Source: Formosa undariae (GTDB lineage Bacteria; Bacteroidota; Bacteroidia; Flavobacteriales; Flavobacteriaceae). Taken from it: 64,000 bases of DNA. The notes beneath the pieces were generated by a model that saw nothing but the letters and a program-made list of their open reading frames with translations, ran no database searches and was not told where the DNA came from. Where the stretch lies: NCBI RefSeq assembly GCF_042427615.1, contig NZ_JBHMEZ010000012.1:744001-808000 (forward strand). Reading direction: 5' to 3'. Shown piece after piece: positions 17,761-27,424 of the stretch. The position numbers and the translations under genes were made by a program. Position 1 is the stretch's first letter; every line of letters begins with the position of its first letter.

Positions 17761-20058
17761 TTAAAATCGAAATGAGACACCACCACCAGTTCCAAATCGG
17801 TTATCGTAACTCGCCGTAAGCGAAAAATCTCTTGATAAAAAATATTCTAAACCTACATTCCAAACGGTTTCTGATCTATAGTTTTCGTCTGCACTAAAAT
17901 CTGTAACCCATCCAAAATCGGCTTGATATTCATATTCTCCAAACAAAACTGTTCTCGGAAAAATCATGATTTCTCGACTAATTCCTATTTGCGGACGTAA
18001 ATTACTATCCATACGTACATCTAAATTAAAAAGAAAAGGCGTTAGATACCGGACTCCTAAAACCGCTGTAGTTTCTATCTCATCTAAACTTTCATCTATT
18101 TCATTTTCAACATTTACACCTCCAAAAACACGAAGAAAATCGAATAAATAGCGCTCATAAGTAAATTCTGCTTCTAGGTTTTTATTCCATCCATATTCTG
18201 CAGACACATTAAACTGATTTCTAAAATCTGATGCTACAAGATTCAATTCAGACTTATGAGAAGCTACATCCAAAGTCCCCCAAGTGTAAAATTTATTAGT
18301 TTCTTCTATAATATTAGAAACCGGAAAATCCTTCATTCTAGGATCCCTTGGCGTTCCATAACTTAAAACGCTTGCCATTCCCCCCATCATATGATACAAC
18401 ACGTGACAATGAAAAATCCAATCTCCATATTCATCACCATAAAACTCTAAAGTCACAGATTCCATAGGCGGCACATTTACGGTATGCTTTAAAGGTGAAT
18501 ACGCTCCGTTTTTATTAAGAACTCTAAAAAAATGACCGTGTAAATGCATAGGATGATGCATCATTGTTAAATTATTTAAAGTGATTCTTGTAACCTGATC
18601 TCCTTTAATATTAATATTATCTGACTCTGAAAGTGGAACGCCATTCATACTCCAAATGTAACGCTGCATATTTCCTGTAAGATTTAGTAATATTTCAGTC
18701 ACTGGAATGTCTTTTGAAAAAGCTGTTTTCTCCTTAGATTTTAAATAATCATAATTGTAATCGGCATTCGATGACATCCCTTTTGTATTAGACATCTCAT
18801 CTTTTGGTTCGCTATCCATAGCTGACATTTCTGAAGCATTCATTGTAGAATGATCCATCTCTGAATGGCTCATATTTTGATCCTCCATTTTCATATCCGA
18901 ATGATCCATATCCGCATTCATTTTCATTCCGTATTTTGCCCTCATTTCAAAACGCTCATCCTTATTTGGTCGATATTTCAGGGCTGGAGCTCCCATTTTC
19001 ATATCCATTTTTGCCATCGATTTCATCATAGCAATTTTGTCTGGTCTAGTTATTTCTTCGGCGTGCAGAACATTCCCTGTTCCTAAATACGCGGAAGTTC
19101 CTCCGGAACCATCTTGGGCTACAATTTTAAATTCCACCTTGCCTTCTTCAGGAATCGTTACAATATAATCGTAAGCTTCTGCAATGGCTATAAATGTTTT
19201 ATTCTTCTTTATAGGCACAACATTAAGTCCGTCGGCTGAAACTAAAGTAGGCATTTCACCACCAAAAGTCATCCAAAAAGAAGTAGATGCCGATCCGTTT
19301 ACAATCCGTATTCTTACCTTTTCTCCTGGCTTAAATTCTGGATATTCTACATTGTTTTCGCCGTTAATAAGAAAAGTCGGATAATAAATATCGGCTATAT
19401 CCGCACCTTCCATACGCTGCTTCCAGAAGTTTAACTGAGCGCCAAAACCTCCTTGAGCGATTACACGATTTAAAGGTGTAGATGTTCCTTTTTTAATACC
19501 ATACCATTCGTTGCCACGTTTTAAATTTCGTAAAACATTCATAGGGTTTTCGTTGGTCCAATCGGAAAGCATTAGCACCAATTCCTTGTCATATTCAAAA
19601 GATTCTTTCTTTTTAGGATGAATAATAAATGCTCCAAAAACACCACGTTGCTCTTGCAACATCGTGTGTGAATGATACCAATATGTTCCCGCTTGTTTTA
19701 TAGGAAATTCGTATTTAAGTGTTTCTCCTGGACGAATTGGTGGTGTTGTTAAGTACGGAACACCATCATAAAAATTAGGCAATAGAAGACCGTGCCAATG
19801 CATAGATGTTTCTACTTCCATCTCATTCTTTACATAAATAACGGCATATTCACCTTCATTAAATTCTAAGGTTGTCCCAGGAATGGTGCCATCAATGGAC
19901 ATCGCCTTCACAGATTTCCCTACTTTATTTACCGTAATTTCTTTTACATTAATAGTATATTCCTTCACGGGAAGATTATCAATATTACCCTCCAGAGATT
20001 GCGAAAAAGCTGTTTGCAAACTAAGTGCAAAAACTAAAACAGTTATAAAATGTTTCAT
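17761..20058 (-). CDS. Multicopper oxidase fused to a CopB-like beta-barrel domain
   Basis: This 765-residue exported protein has a signal peptide ending TAFSQ. Copper ligands lie in HWHGLLLPNF (87-89), YWYHSHT (129-131), HHPMHLHGHFF (about 500-510) and HCHVLYHMMGG (about 548-558), so both the trinuclear and type 1 sites are represented. A Met/His/Asp-rich stretch at about 345-435, with repeated MDHS-like groups, resembles CopA/CueO-type copper loops. From about residue 597 to the end, roughly ten amphipathic beta strands finish in VSFRF with a terminal Phe, as in outer-membrane barrels and CopB. It probably oxidises Cu(I) in the periplasm while tethered to the outer membrane. It starts 11 bases after the TolC-like gene. 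Confidence 0.9.
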   Translation of the reverse strand: MKHFITVLVFALSLQTAFSQSLEGNIDNLPVKEYTINVKEITVNKVGKSVKAMSIDGTIPGTTLEFNEGEYAVIYVKNEMEVETSMHWHGLLLPNFYDGVPYLTTPPIRPGETLKYEFPIKQAGTYWYHSHTMLQEQRGVFGAFIIHPKKKESFEYDKELVLMLSDWTNENPMNVLRNLKRGNEWYGIKKGTSTPLNRVIAQGGFGAQLNFWKQRMEGADIADIYYPTFLINGENNVEYPEFKPGEKVRIRIVNGSASTSFWMTFGGEMPTLVSADGLNVVPIKKNKTFIAIAEAYDYIVTIPEEGKVEFKIVAQDGSGGTSAYLGTGNVLHAEEITRPDKIAMMKSMAKMDMKMGAPALKYRPNKDERFEMRAKYGMKMNADMDHSDMKMEDQNMSHSEMDHSTMNASEMSAMDSEPKDEMSNTKGMSSNADYNYDYLKSKEKTAFSKDIPVTEILLNLTGNMQRYIWSMNGVPLSESDNINIKGDQVTRITLNNLTMMHHPMHLHGHFFRVLNKNGAYSPLKHTVNVPPMESVTLEFYGDEYGDWIFHCHVLYHMMGGMASVLSYGTPRDPRMKDFPVSNIIEETNKFYTWGTLDVASHKSELNLVASDFRNQFNVSAEYGWNKNLEAEFTYERYLFDFLRVFGGVNVENEIDESLDEIETTAVLGVRYLTPFLFNLDVRMDSNLRPQIGISREIMIFPRTVLFGEYEYQADFGWVTDFSADENYRSETVWNVGLEYFLSRDFSLTASYDNRFGTGGGVSFRF

Positions 20059-20069
20059 AATTTACAGTG

Positions 20070-21308
20070 TTAATTTGTTAAATAATTAATTATTGTTTGT
20101 TGCTTATAATAGGATCGTATCGCTTCTATACGCGAAATCTCATATTTTAATTGAAGCTCTTGAATATCTAAAACATCATTAAAATCGATTAATCCCGTTT
20201 CGTAACTCTTTAATAAAATATCCTGAGCGTATTTTGCTTGTTCTAAATTATCGGTTTGTGTTTTGTAACTAATTCTAGCAGATGCTCTACTTTTCTCAGC
20301 CGCATCTAGAATTGAAATCAAGTTGTTCTTCTTATCCGCTTTCTGAATTTTATAGGTTTCTTTTTGAATTCGATTTTGAACACTTTTAGATTTATATTTC
20401 GAATTAAAAATGGGAATAGAAACAGTAACCATAGGCATTAAAATATCTTTTCCGTTATCAGGGACATATTCCTGGCGTTTTTCTATAGCAATATAATCTA
20501 AACCAAAACCTATCATTGGCGCACGCTCTTTAGCTAATAATTGGTCGGATTGTTCTACAGATTCATACAATTTGTCGTATTGTAAAAGTTCTGGATGCAA
20601 ATTAGTAATTTCATCTAATTCTAAACTTGTTTCTGCTGGCATTTCTAAATCTGAAGTGACGGTTATGGCAATTAACTTCTCACGATTTAAATCCATATTA
20701 ATTAGCGTTTGCACTGCCAGATAATCTTGTTTTAAAATTTCAATTTTTTCTAAAATTTCGTTTTCGCGCATTTGTAACTTCAAAACATCTACTGCCGATG
20801 CCTGACCGACCTCAATACTCGTTAACGCCAAAGTTTGATACCTCTCCAAAATCCCTAATTGTTCTTGTAATACTCGTTGTTCGGATGCATTACTCCAAAG
20901 TTCGTAATAATTCTGAGATATTGACATCACCAATTTTCGGTGTGCAATCGCTATACTTTCATACTGAGCATCGGCAAGTGAACTCGCATAATTTTCGCGA
21001 GCTGTAATAGATCCAAACCATGGTAGCATCTGACTTATAGACGCTTTAAAAACTTGGGGGCCAGTTCTAGTTTCTGGCTCAATTACAAAATATCCCAAGC
21101 CAAATTCAGTATTGGGAATATCTTGAGCTTCATTCACCTTTTCGACAGCTAATTTATATTGTAAATCGGCTTGTTCCACACTTGTATTTTGCGCTAATCC
21201 CAACTGAATTAAGCCCTGTAAATCCTGAGCCTGCAGTCTAAAAATCACACCTAAAAAGCATAGACAAAGCATACTAAATCTCCTGGTTTGTGTTAAATAC
21301 TTACTCAT
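20070..21308 (-). CDS. TolC-family outer membrane channel (CusC-like)
   Basis: The 412-residue protein has a signal sequence (about 1-27, ending RLQAQ) and two repeats of the outer-membrane efflux fold with long coiled helices (about 130-220 and 320-400). It ends in a conserved LKYEISRIEAIRSYYKQQ helix. Members form the exit duct of tripartite pumps. Its ATG overlaps the stop codon of the CusA-like gene by 4 bases (ATGA), so the two are translationally coupled. Together with CusA and CusB it should form a Cus-type efflux complex. Confidence 0.9.
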   Translation of the reverse strand: MSKYLTQTRRFSMLCLCFLGVIFRLQAQDLQGLIQLGLAQNTSVEQADLQYKLAVEKVNEAQDIPNTEFGLGYFVIEPETRTGPQVFKASISQMLPWFGSITARENYASSLADAQYESIAIAHRKLVMSISQNYYELWSNASEQRVLQEQLGILERYQTLALTSIEVGQASAVDVLKLQMRENEILEKIEILKQDYLAVQTLINMDLNREKLIAITVTSDLEMPAETSLELDEITNLHPELLQYDKLYESVEQSDQLLAKERAPMIGFGLDYIAIEKRQEYVPDNGKDILMPMVTVSIPIFNSKYKSKSVQNRIQKETYKIQKADKKNNLISILDAAEKSRASARISYKTQTDNLEQAKYAQDILLKSYETGLIDFNDVLDIQELQLKYEISRIEAIRSYYKQQTIINYLTN

Positions 21309-24300
21309 ACGTTTTTAGTTAATTTAGTTTGATTTCTCTTCAACATAAACTCTTGTTTCCAACTATACAGTACAGGTACGATAAAATATGAAGTGATATC
21401 AATAATCATCCCTCCAAAGACAGGAATAGACATCGGAATCATAATATCACTCCCTCGCCCCGTAGATGTTAACACGGGTAAAAGCGCTAAAATAGTCGTC
21501 GCTGTTGTCATTAAACACGGACGAATACGTTTCTCAGCACTAAATACTACAGCCTCTCGAATACGCTTAATACCTTGTGGCTTACGTTTTTCGAAGGTTT
21601 GGGTTAAATAAGTTGCCATGACCACGCCGTCGTCGGTCGCAATACCAAACAGCGCAATAAAACCAACCCAAACGGCCACGCTTAAATGAATAGGATGCAT
21701 TTGAAATAGGTCCCGCAAATTCTCACCAAACACATTAAAGTTTAAGAACCAATCTTGTCCGTATAACCACATCATGATAAATCCACCGGCGAATGCCACC
21801 GAAATCCCTGTAAACACCATTAAAGATGTGGACACCGATTTAAACTGAAAATATAAAATTAGAAATATTATAACCAAGGCCAAAGGCACTACAACACTCA
21901 GTGTTTTTTCTGCCCGCAACTGATTTTCGTAAGTCCCTGTGAACTGATACGTAATTCCTTTTGGAACCACCAATTCGCCATTATCAATTTCATCTTTAAT
22001 TAATTGTTGAGCTGTTTCAACGACATTAACTTCTGCAAAACCATCTAGTTTATCGAACAAAACATACCCCACCAAAAACGTATCTTCACTTTTAATAACT
22101 TGCGGACCTTGCTCGTAACGAATCGTTGCCAACTCACTTAAAGGCACTGGGCTTCCTTGGGCAACAGGAATATAAATATCATTTAAATCGTCTGGACTAG
22201 AACGCAGTTCTCTTGGATAACGCACTCGCACACCATACCGTTCTCGCCCTTCAATAGTTTGCGTTAAAACCATACCTCCAACAGCAACTTTTAACTCGTC
22301 TTGAACCGTTTCTATAGATACGCCATAACGGGCTAATTTTTCTCTATCTATATCGATAAGCAAATACGGTTTCCCAACAATCCTATCGGCAAACACAGCT
22401 TCCTGTTTCACCCCTTCAGCACGTTTAAGAATAGGTTCTAATTTTTTACCAAAGGCTTCAATCTGATTTAAATCTTGACCTTTTATCTTGATGCCCATAG
22501 GTGCACGCATTCCTGTTTGCAACATGATTAGACGCGTTTCTATAGGTTGTAATTTCGGCGCAGAAGTCACCCCAGGCAAATTGGTTTTTGCAATAATCTT
22601 ATTCCATATATCGTCTGCCGATTTAATTTCTGGTCGCCAGTTTCTATAGAATTCTCCATCATCATCCGCTGTTAAATCATCTGAATTCATTTTAATGTCT
22701 ATCGACAAAATTCCTTTTGAAGCGCTATTACTTTTTTCTGAATCGTTTACATTAAAAACCAAACGGCCATCTTTCATTACAAAAAACCCATCGTCATTAA
22801 CTTTATAACGTTGTCGTTTTCCGTCGGTATTCAGCATATATTCAGACTTATACTGAATGATGTTTTCATACATAGATAAAGGCGCGGGATCTAAAGCAGA
22901 TTCTGTACGACCAGCCTTTCCAACCACCGTTTCTATTTCTGGAATACTCGCCACGGCCATATCTAATTGCTGAAGCACACGTTTATTTTCGGACACGCCA
23001 GCATGTGGCATAGAGGTTGGCATAAGTAAAAAAGAACCTTCATTTAAAGACGGCATAAACTCTTTACTCGTTTGCTTCATGATTAAAAATCCAAGTATCA
23101 TAATTGTAGTTGGAATCGTTAAAAACAATATTTTATGAGCTAAAGCCCAGCGTAATATTTGCGTGTAATAGCGCTTAAAAACAGAGAAAAAACCGAGTAA
23201 TCCAAAGCAAATTACAGCCACAAAAATTAAGTTGACACCGATATTCTTCGAAACACCCAAAGGCCTCCAATATTCGGCTAATAAAAAGACAATAGCAACG
23301 GCAACAACACTACTATTAATAAGATTTATTCGTGTTTCCGACCAGCTATATTTCTGTTTTAAAAACCCAACAATTCCAAAAGCGACAAGTAACAGCCCTA
23401 CAAAATAGCCACTAAAAACAGTCCATAAACCGAGTCCAATTAGAATGCTATTTATAGCCATTAAGAATGGTGTTTTAACGCTTCTTTTTCGGAATAAAAA
23501 CGACGCAAATGGAGGAATTAAAAATAAAGCGACAATAACAGACGCCACTAAAGCTATTGTTTTTGTAAAGGCTAAAGGTGTGAATAGTTTTCCTTCGGCA
23601 CCCACCATGGTAAACACAGGAATAAAGCTAATAATCGTGGTTGTAACAGCTGTAAGTATCGCTCCCGAAACTTCGGCAGTAGCATTATAAACGACTTCGT
23701 TTATAGGTGCATCGTCTTCACTTTCATCGAGGTGCCGAATAATATTTTCTGCTAGAATAACACCGACATCTACCATGGTACCAATTGCTATCGCAATACC
23801 AGATAGCGCCACAATATTCGCACTAACATCAAAGAATTTCATAGCGATAAACACCATTAAAACAGCAACTGGTAATAATCCTGAAATTAAGATAGAAGCT
23901 CTTAAATTGAAAACCATTACCACAATCACTAAAATGGTGATTAGGACCTCTAGAGTTAAGGCTTCGTCAAGGGTATTTAATGTTTCTTTAATAAGAACTG
24001 TTCTGTCGTAAAACGGTACAATTGTAAGTTGTGAAACGGTTCCATCTGCCAATACTTTTGAAGGCAAACCATTACGCATATCAGCCATTTTCTGCTTCAC
24101 ATTAGTAATCACTTCCATCGGATTAGCGCCATATCTAGCGACCACCACACCTCCAACAACTTCGGCACCTTCTTTATCGAGTATGCCACGTCTCGCTTCT
24201 GGACCTAAACCAACATGCGCGATATCTTTTATGCGAATGGATTTAAAATCTGTAGACGACACTACTGCATTTTCAATATCTGAAATCGATTTTACATATC

Positions 24301-25057
24301 CCAAGCCACGCACTAAATACTCGGCTTGATTAATTTCTAAGGTTTGTGCTCCAATATCCTGATTGGTGCTTTTTACAGCTTTCACCACATTTTGAAGTGA
24401 AATATTGTATTGCTTCATCAGTTCAGGATTCACATCAATTTGATATTCCTGAACATAACCACCAATAGATGCCACTTCAGACACACCACCTGCTGAAGAC
24501 AATCCATACTTTACAAAATAGTCTTGAATGCTTCGTAATTCATGTAAATCCCAACCACCAGTGACGTTTCCGTTAGAGTCGCGACCTTCTAAAGTATACC
24601 AAAATATCTGCCCTAAACCTGTTGCATCTGGACCCAAAGCTGGTTTAACTTCTGCGGGTAATAAGTTGCTTGGTAAGGCATTCAGTTTTTCAAGAATACG
24701 ACTTCGACTCCAATAAAATTCGATGTCTTCTTCAAAAATGATATAAATACTAGACACACCAAACATAGACGAACTTCTGATGGTTTTAACACCAGGAATC
24801 CCCAATAAGGTTGTGGTAAGCGGATACGTAATTTGGTCTTCAATATCTTGAGGTGAACGCCCATCCCATTTGGTATATACAATTTGCTGATTTTCTCCAA
24901 TATCGGGAATGGCATCGACCGACACAGGATCACTAGGCAAGAAACCAGTATCCCAACCAAAAGGGGAGTTTACGATTCCCCAACCTATAAATAAGGCGAG
25001 CATTAATACTGCTACTAGCTTATTTTCAATTAAAAATTTTATGCTTTTATTTAGCAT
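21305..25057 (-). CDS. cusA: CusA/CzcA-type heavy-metal RND efflux pump
   Basis: From the ATG at 25057 (MLNKSIKFLIENK) the product is 1250 residues. A longer frame to 25138 adds only an unlikely TTG-led extension. Hallmarks are the DAIPDIGENQQIVYT segment near the N-terminus, GTMVDVGVILAEN in the first membrane half and GIATDDGVVMATYL in the second. It is longer than the usual ~1040 residues. Four extra hydrophobic helices lie at about 525-640 between the two halves, and there is a hydrophilic insertion at about 733-815. It should export Cu(I)/Ag(I) using the proton gradient; the metal is inferred from the operon. It overlaps the TolC-like gene by 4 bases. Confidence 0.93.
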   Translation of the reverse strand: MLNKSIKFLIENKLVAVLMLALFIGWGIVNSPFGWDTGFLPSDPVSVDAIPDIGENQQIVYTKWDGRSPQDIEDQITYPLTTTLLGIPGVKTIRSSSMFGVSSIYIIFEEDIEFYWSRSRILEKLNALPSNLLPAEVKPALGPDATGLGQIFWYTLEGRDSNGNVTGGWDLHELRSIQDYFVKYGLSSAGGVSEVASIGGYVQEYQIDVNPELMKQYNISLQNVVKAVKSTNQDIGAQTLEINQAEYLVRGLGYVKSISDIENAVVSSTDFKSIRIKDIAHVGLGPEARRGILDKEGAEVVGGVVVARYGANPMEVITNVKQKMADMRNGLPSKVLADGTVSQLTIVPFYDRTVLIKETLNTLDEALTLEVLITILVIVVMVFNLRASILISGLLPVAVLMVFIAMKFFDVSANIVALSGIAIAIGTMVDVGVILAENIIRHLDESEDDAPINEVVYNATAEVSGAILTAVTTTIISFIPVFTMVGAEGKLFTPLAFTKTIALVASVIVALFLIPPFASFLFRKRSVKTPFLMAINSILIGLGLWTVFSGYFVGLLLVAFGIVGFLKQKYSWSETRINLINSSVVAVAIVFLLAEYWRPLGVSKNIGVNLIFVAVICFGLLGFFSVFKRYYTQILRWALAHKILFLTIPTTIMILGFLIMKQTSKEFMPSLNEGSFLLMPTSMPHAGVSENKRVLQQLDMAVASIPEIETVVGKAGRTESALDPAPLSMYENIIQYKSEYMLNTDGKRQRYKVNDDGFFVMKDGRLVFNVNDSEKSNSASKGILSIDIKMNSDDLTADDDGEFYRNWRPEIKSADDIWNKIIAKTNLPGVTSAPKLQPIETRLIMLQTGMRAPMGIKIKGQDLNQIEAFGKKLEPILKRAEGVKQEAVFADRIVGKPYLLIDIDREKLARYGVSIETVQDELKVAVGGMVLTQTIEGRERYGVRVRYPRELRSSPDDLNDIYIPVAQGSPVPLSELATIRYEQGPQVIKSEDTFLVGYVLFDKLDGFAEVNVVETAQQLIKDEIDNGELVVPKGITYQFTGTYENQLRAEKTLSVVVPLALVIIFLILYFQFKSVSTSLMVFTGISVAFAGGFIMMWLYGQDWFLNFNVFGENLRDLFQMHPIHLSVAVWVGFIALFGIATDDGVVMATYLTQTFEKRKPQGIKRIREAVVFSAEKRIRPCLMTTATTILALLPVLTSTGRGSDIMIPMSIPVFGGMIIDITSYFIVPVLYSWKQEFMLKRNQTKLTKNV

Positions 25058-25166
25058 GAAGTTGATTTTTAAAATAATGAAACAAAAGTGTAAAAACACT
25101 AAAACGCATAAAAGCCCTTGATGGTTAAGAGTAACCAAAGGACGTTGCTGTTTATATTTTAAAAAA

Positions 25167-25580
25167 TCAGATTAAGAAAGTCTCGTAATCCACTTGAATA
25201 TCGGAAACGAGTGTAGGTGGATGATAATCCTGAAACGGAGTGACTTGTTTTGGTAACGTTTCGAATAAAGAATTGTAAACGTAAACAAATGATGATAAGA
25301 ATAATTGATTATCTAAAGTTAGTTGACTCGGAGAGGAATTTAATTCGTCTTGCCCGTCTACCACCACTTTATGGTCCGTACAACATCCGTTTTTTGTAAT
25401 CGATGATTCCGAAGACAAGTTTTGCATACTTTCCATACCACAAGTTGTAGCTTTGGTATTTAAAGCCACATCTACCAAAGTATCTCCACAATAGTGCATA
25501 TCTACGCTAAAAGACACTGTAGACAAAAGGACTACAATGGCCATAGAAACGGATAATATGCTGCGGAAAACGTTTTTCAT
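25167..25580 (-). CDS. HYC/CC/PP-type small protein, first gene of the copper operon
   Basis: The 137-residue protein (from ATG 25580) has a hydrophobic export signal (about 5-25) and the three motifs of a Bacteroidetes family: MHYCGD, GCCTDHK and YHPPTL. Its cysteines and histidines suggest metal binding, but I know of no biochemical proof. Such proteins are commonly encoded next to heavy-metal efflux genes, as here, 109 bases before cusA. A TTG three codons upstream is a poorer start because it overlaps the predicted -7 element. Confidence 0.82.
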   Translation of the reverse strand: MKNVFRSILSVSMAIVVLLSTVSFSVDMHYCGDTLVDVALNTKATTCGMESMQNLSSESSITKNGCCTDHKVVVDGQDELNSSPSQLTLDNQLFLSSFVYVYNSLFETLPKQVTPFQDYHPPTLVSDIQVDYETFLI

Positions 25581-25586
25581 CGAAAG

Positions 25587-25594
25587 CAAAACTA
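25587..25594 (-). promoter_or_regulatory. Predicted -7 element of the copper operon
   Basis: Read on the minus strand, TAGTTTTG ends 7 bases before the ATG at 25580. The nearest TTG lies 14 bases upstream, shorter than the usual 17-20, so the -33 part is weak. If real, the transcript would be almost leaderless. Confidence 0.3.
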
Positions 25595-25813
25595 CTCATT
25601 TATAATTACAATACATTTAATTAACAAGAATTTATAAATTTCAAACACCGATAAAGCACTATTTATACACGCCAGAAATAAATGGCTTTACAAACCGTTT
25701 ACTTAGTATTAATTAGAGTTTTCTGGTGCATGATTAGAATCACATTAAAAATTATACCTATTTTTAAATGACAGAAATAAAATAGGCAATCTGTAAAATA
25801 CACTTATAAATAC

Positions 25814-26263
25814 ATGACTTTTATATTTATTATCCTTCTGTCCATTCCTACATATTTTTTCTTCCGATGGTTACTGATAAAGTTAGATATCGGCACGATT
25901 GAAAACAGGAAATATGTGGCTATGTTCCCCACTTTAATTGCAGCTCCGTTTTTATTTATAGCAATTGCCTATATATGGGTGGCTTCATCGATGTATTATC
26001 CCAAACATGACTTCAGCACATATCATTGGAAAACTAATATTGAAGAACGGTACACCATGTCTTCAGATATAATTACAAGCCATATGCTAATCGGAAAAAC
26101 CAAGGCAGAAATCACGGTGTTGCTCGGCGACGATTTTAACACGTATAACGATAATCATATCTCTTATTATCTCGGTTATCCTCCTAAACTTTTAAATATC
26201 GATCCTAATGTGCTAGATATCTATTTTGAAAATGATATGGTCGTTAAAGTATCTCAATATTGA
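25814..26263 (+). CDS. Hypothetical membrane protein with BamE/SmpA-like C-terminus
   Basis: The 149-residue product has two hydrophobic helices (about 2-21 and 38-57). Its C-terminal half, MLIGKTKAEITVLLGDD through YYLGYPP to LDIYFENDMVVKV, has the helix-then-strands rhythm of BamE/SmpA-like folds. The similarity is by pattern only and the function is unknown. It is a single gene, divergent from the copper operon across 233 bases, so regulation by the copper promoter region cannot be excluded. Confidence 0.6.
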   Translation: MTFIFIILLSIPTYFFFRWLLIKLDIGTIENRKYVAMFPTLIAAPFLFIAIAYIWVASSMYYPKHDFSTYHWKTNIEERYTMSSDIITSHMLIGKTKAEITVLLGDDFNTYNDNHISYYLGYPPKLLNIDPNVLDIYFENDMVVKVSQY

Positions 26264-26617
26264 AGTTAATATATACCCTTAAATACATTGTATCTAATTC
26301 TCACTTAGATTATCGCCATATAAAACTTCTACAATTCGAATTGTAAATTCATAAATTTCATACCTAAACTTGGCATTTATTGCTCTTTTTTTAGAGTAAA
26401 AAGTGACTCAATTTTAACTCAATTTTCAACTTCCAAAATAGAGTTTACCTATATCTACTATAACCATAGGCTATTACAAAATTCACAACAAAACCACCAA
26501 AACACCATAAATAACATAAAAAACGCCCTAAAAAAGGCTTTAAACTGGTCAGATTTTGCTATTCCATATAATTTATTAGTTTGTACCTATCATTAATTTA
26601 ATAATAAAAATAACGTA
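26264..26617. other. Intergenic region upstream of proC, 354 bp
   Basis: It contains the predicted proC promoter near its right end and a short direct repeat, ACTCAATTTTAACTCAATTTT, near 26407-26427. No coding frame of note was seen. Confidence 0.5.
26556..26583 (+). promoter_or_regulatory. Predicted promoter of the proline operon
   Basis: TTG (26556-26558), 17 bases, then TTAGTTTG (26576-26583), one mismatch from the TAnnTTTG -7 consensus. The proC ATG is 35 bases downstream. Confidence 0.45.
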
Positions 26618-27424
26618 ATGAAACTATTAGTAATTGGAGCGGGAAATATGGGGTTAACCTATGCCGAAGCGATGTCTAAATCGAAACTTCTTAAGAAAAG
26701 AAATATTATGATTTTAGACAGCTCCGACGAGAAAATCGAGAGTTTAAATAAAATCTCACATTTCGACGTCTTCAAAGACCCAAAAGACTGCGTCCCTCAA
26801 GCAGACTTAATTTTTTTAGCAGTAAAACCGTATCACGCTGATGATTTATTCAGCAAAATGGCACCTATTGTCACTAAAGGTCAGATTGTAATCTCTTTAA
26901 TGGCAGGAGTTACTATAAAGCACATTCAAGATGCTTTAAATTTAGCTAAAGTTGTGCGTACAATGCCAAATTTACCTGCTAAAGTAGGTAAAGGATTAAC
27001 ATCTTACACAGCCTCTGAGGAAGTGTCAAGAATTGAGCTTTTAACAATTGAAAACTTATTAAACACAACAGGGAAATCGATTCAAGTAAAAAATGAAAAC
27101 TTTATCGATGCCTCTACAGGAATTTCTGGAAGTGGACCAGCTTACGTTTTCTACTTTATGCAAAGTATGATGGAGGCAGCCTTACAAATGGGCTTCTCAG
27201 AAAACGTATCTAAAGTATTAGTAAGTCAGACTTTTACTGGTGCAGTAGACTTGTTTAATCAAGACGACATCTCTCCAAACAAATGGATGGAACTTGTAGC
27301 ATCTAAAGGAGGAACAACACGTGCCGCCTTAGATAGCATGGACGACAATAATGTAAGTGAATTAATAAAAGAGGCTGCATTTGCCGCCTTTAATAGAGCT
27401 ATAGAACTTGGAAAAGACAAATAA
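26618..27424 (+). CDS. proC: Pyrroline-5-carboxylate reductase
   Basis: The 268-residue enzyme has an N-terminal NAD(P) fold with GAGNMG (residues 7-12), and LAVKPYHADD around 68. The C-terminal substrate domain includes SGSGPAYVFYF and SKGGTTRAAL, which are family signatures. It carries out the last step of proline synthesis, reducing 1-pyrroline-5-carboxylate. It is first in a tight proC-proB-proA operon; its 3' end overlaps proB by 17 bases. Confidence 0.96.
   Translation: MKLLVIGAGNMGLTYAEAMSKSKLLKKRNIMILDSSDEKIESLNKISHFDVFKDPKDCVPQADLIFLAVKPYHADDLFSKMAPIVTKGQIVISLMAGVTIKHIQDALNLAKVVRTMPNLPAKVGKGLTSYTASEEVSRIELLTIENLLNTTGKSIQVKNENFIDASTGISGSGPAYVFYFMQSMMEAALQMGFSENVSKVLVSQTFTGAVDLFNQDDISPNKWMELVASKGGTTRAALDSMDDNNVSELIKEAAFAAFNRAIELGKDK

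Noticed and set aside
25055..25138. Longer N-terminus for the CusA-like pump
   Set aside because: The extra 27 residues add an odd hydrophobic stretch before MLNKSIKFLIEN, which is a normal start for this family.
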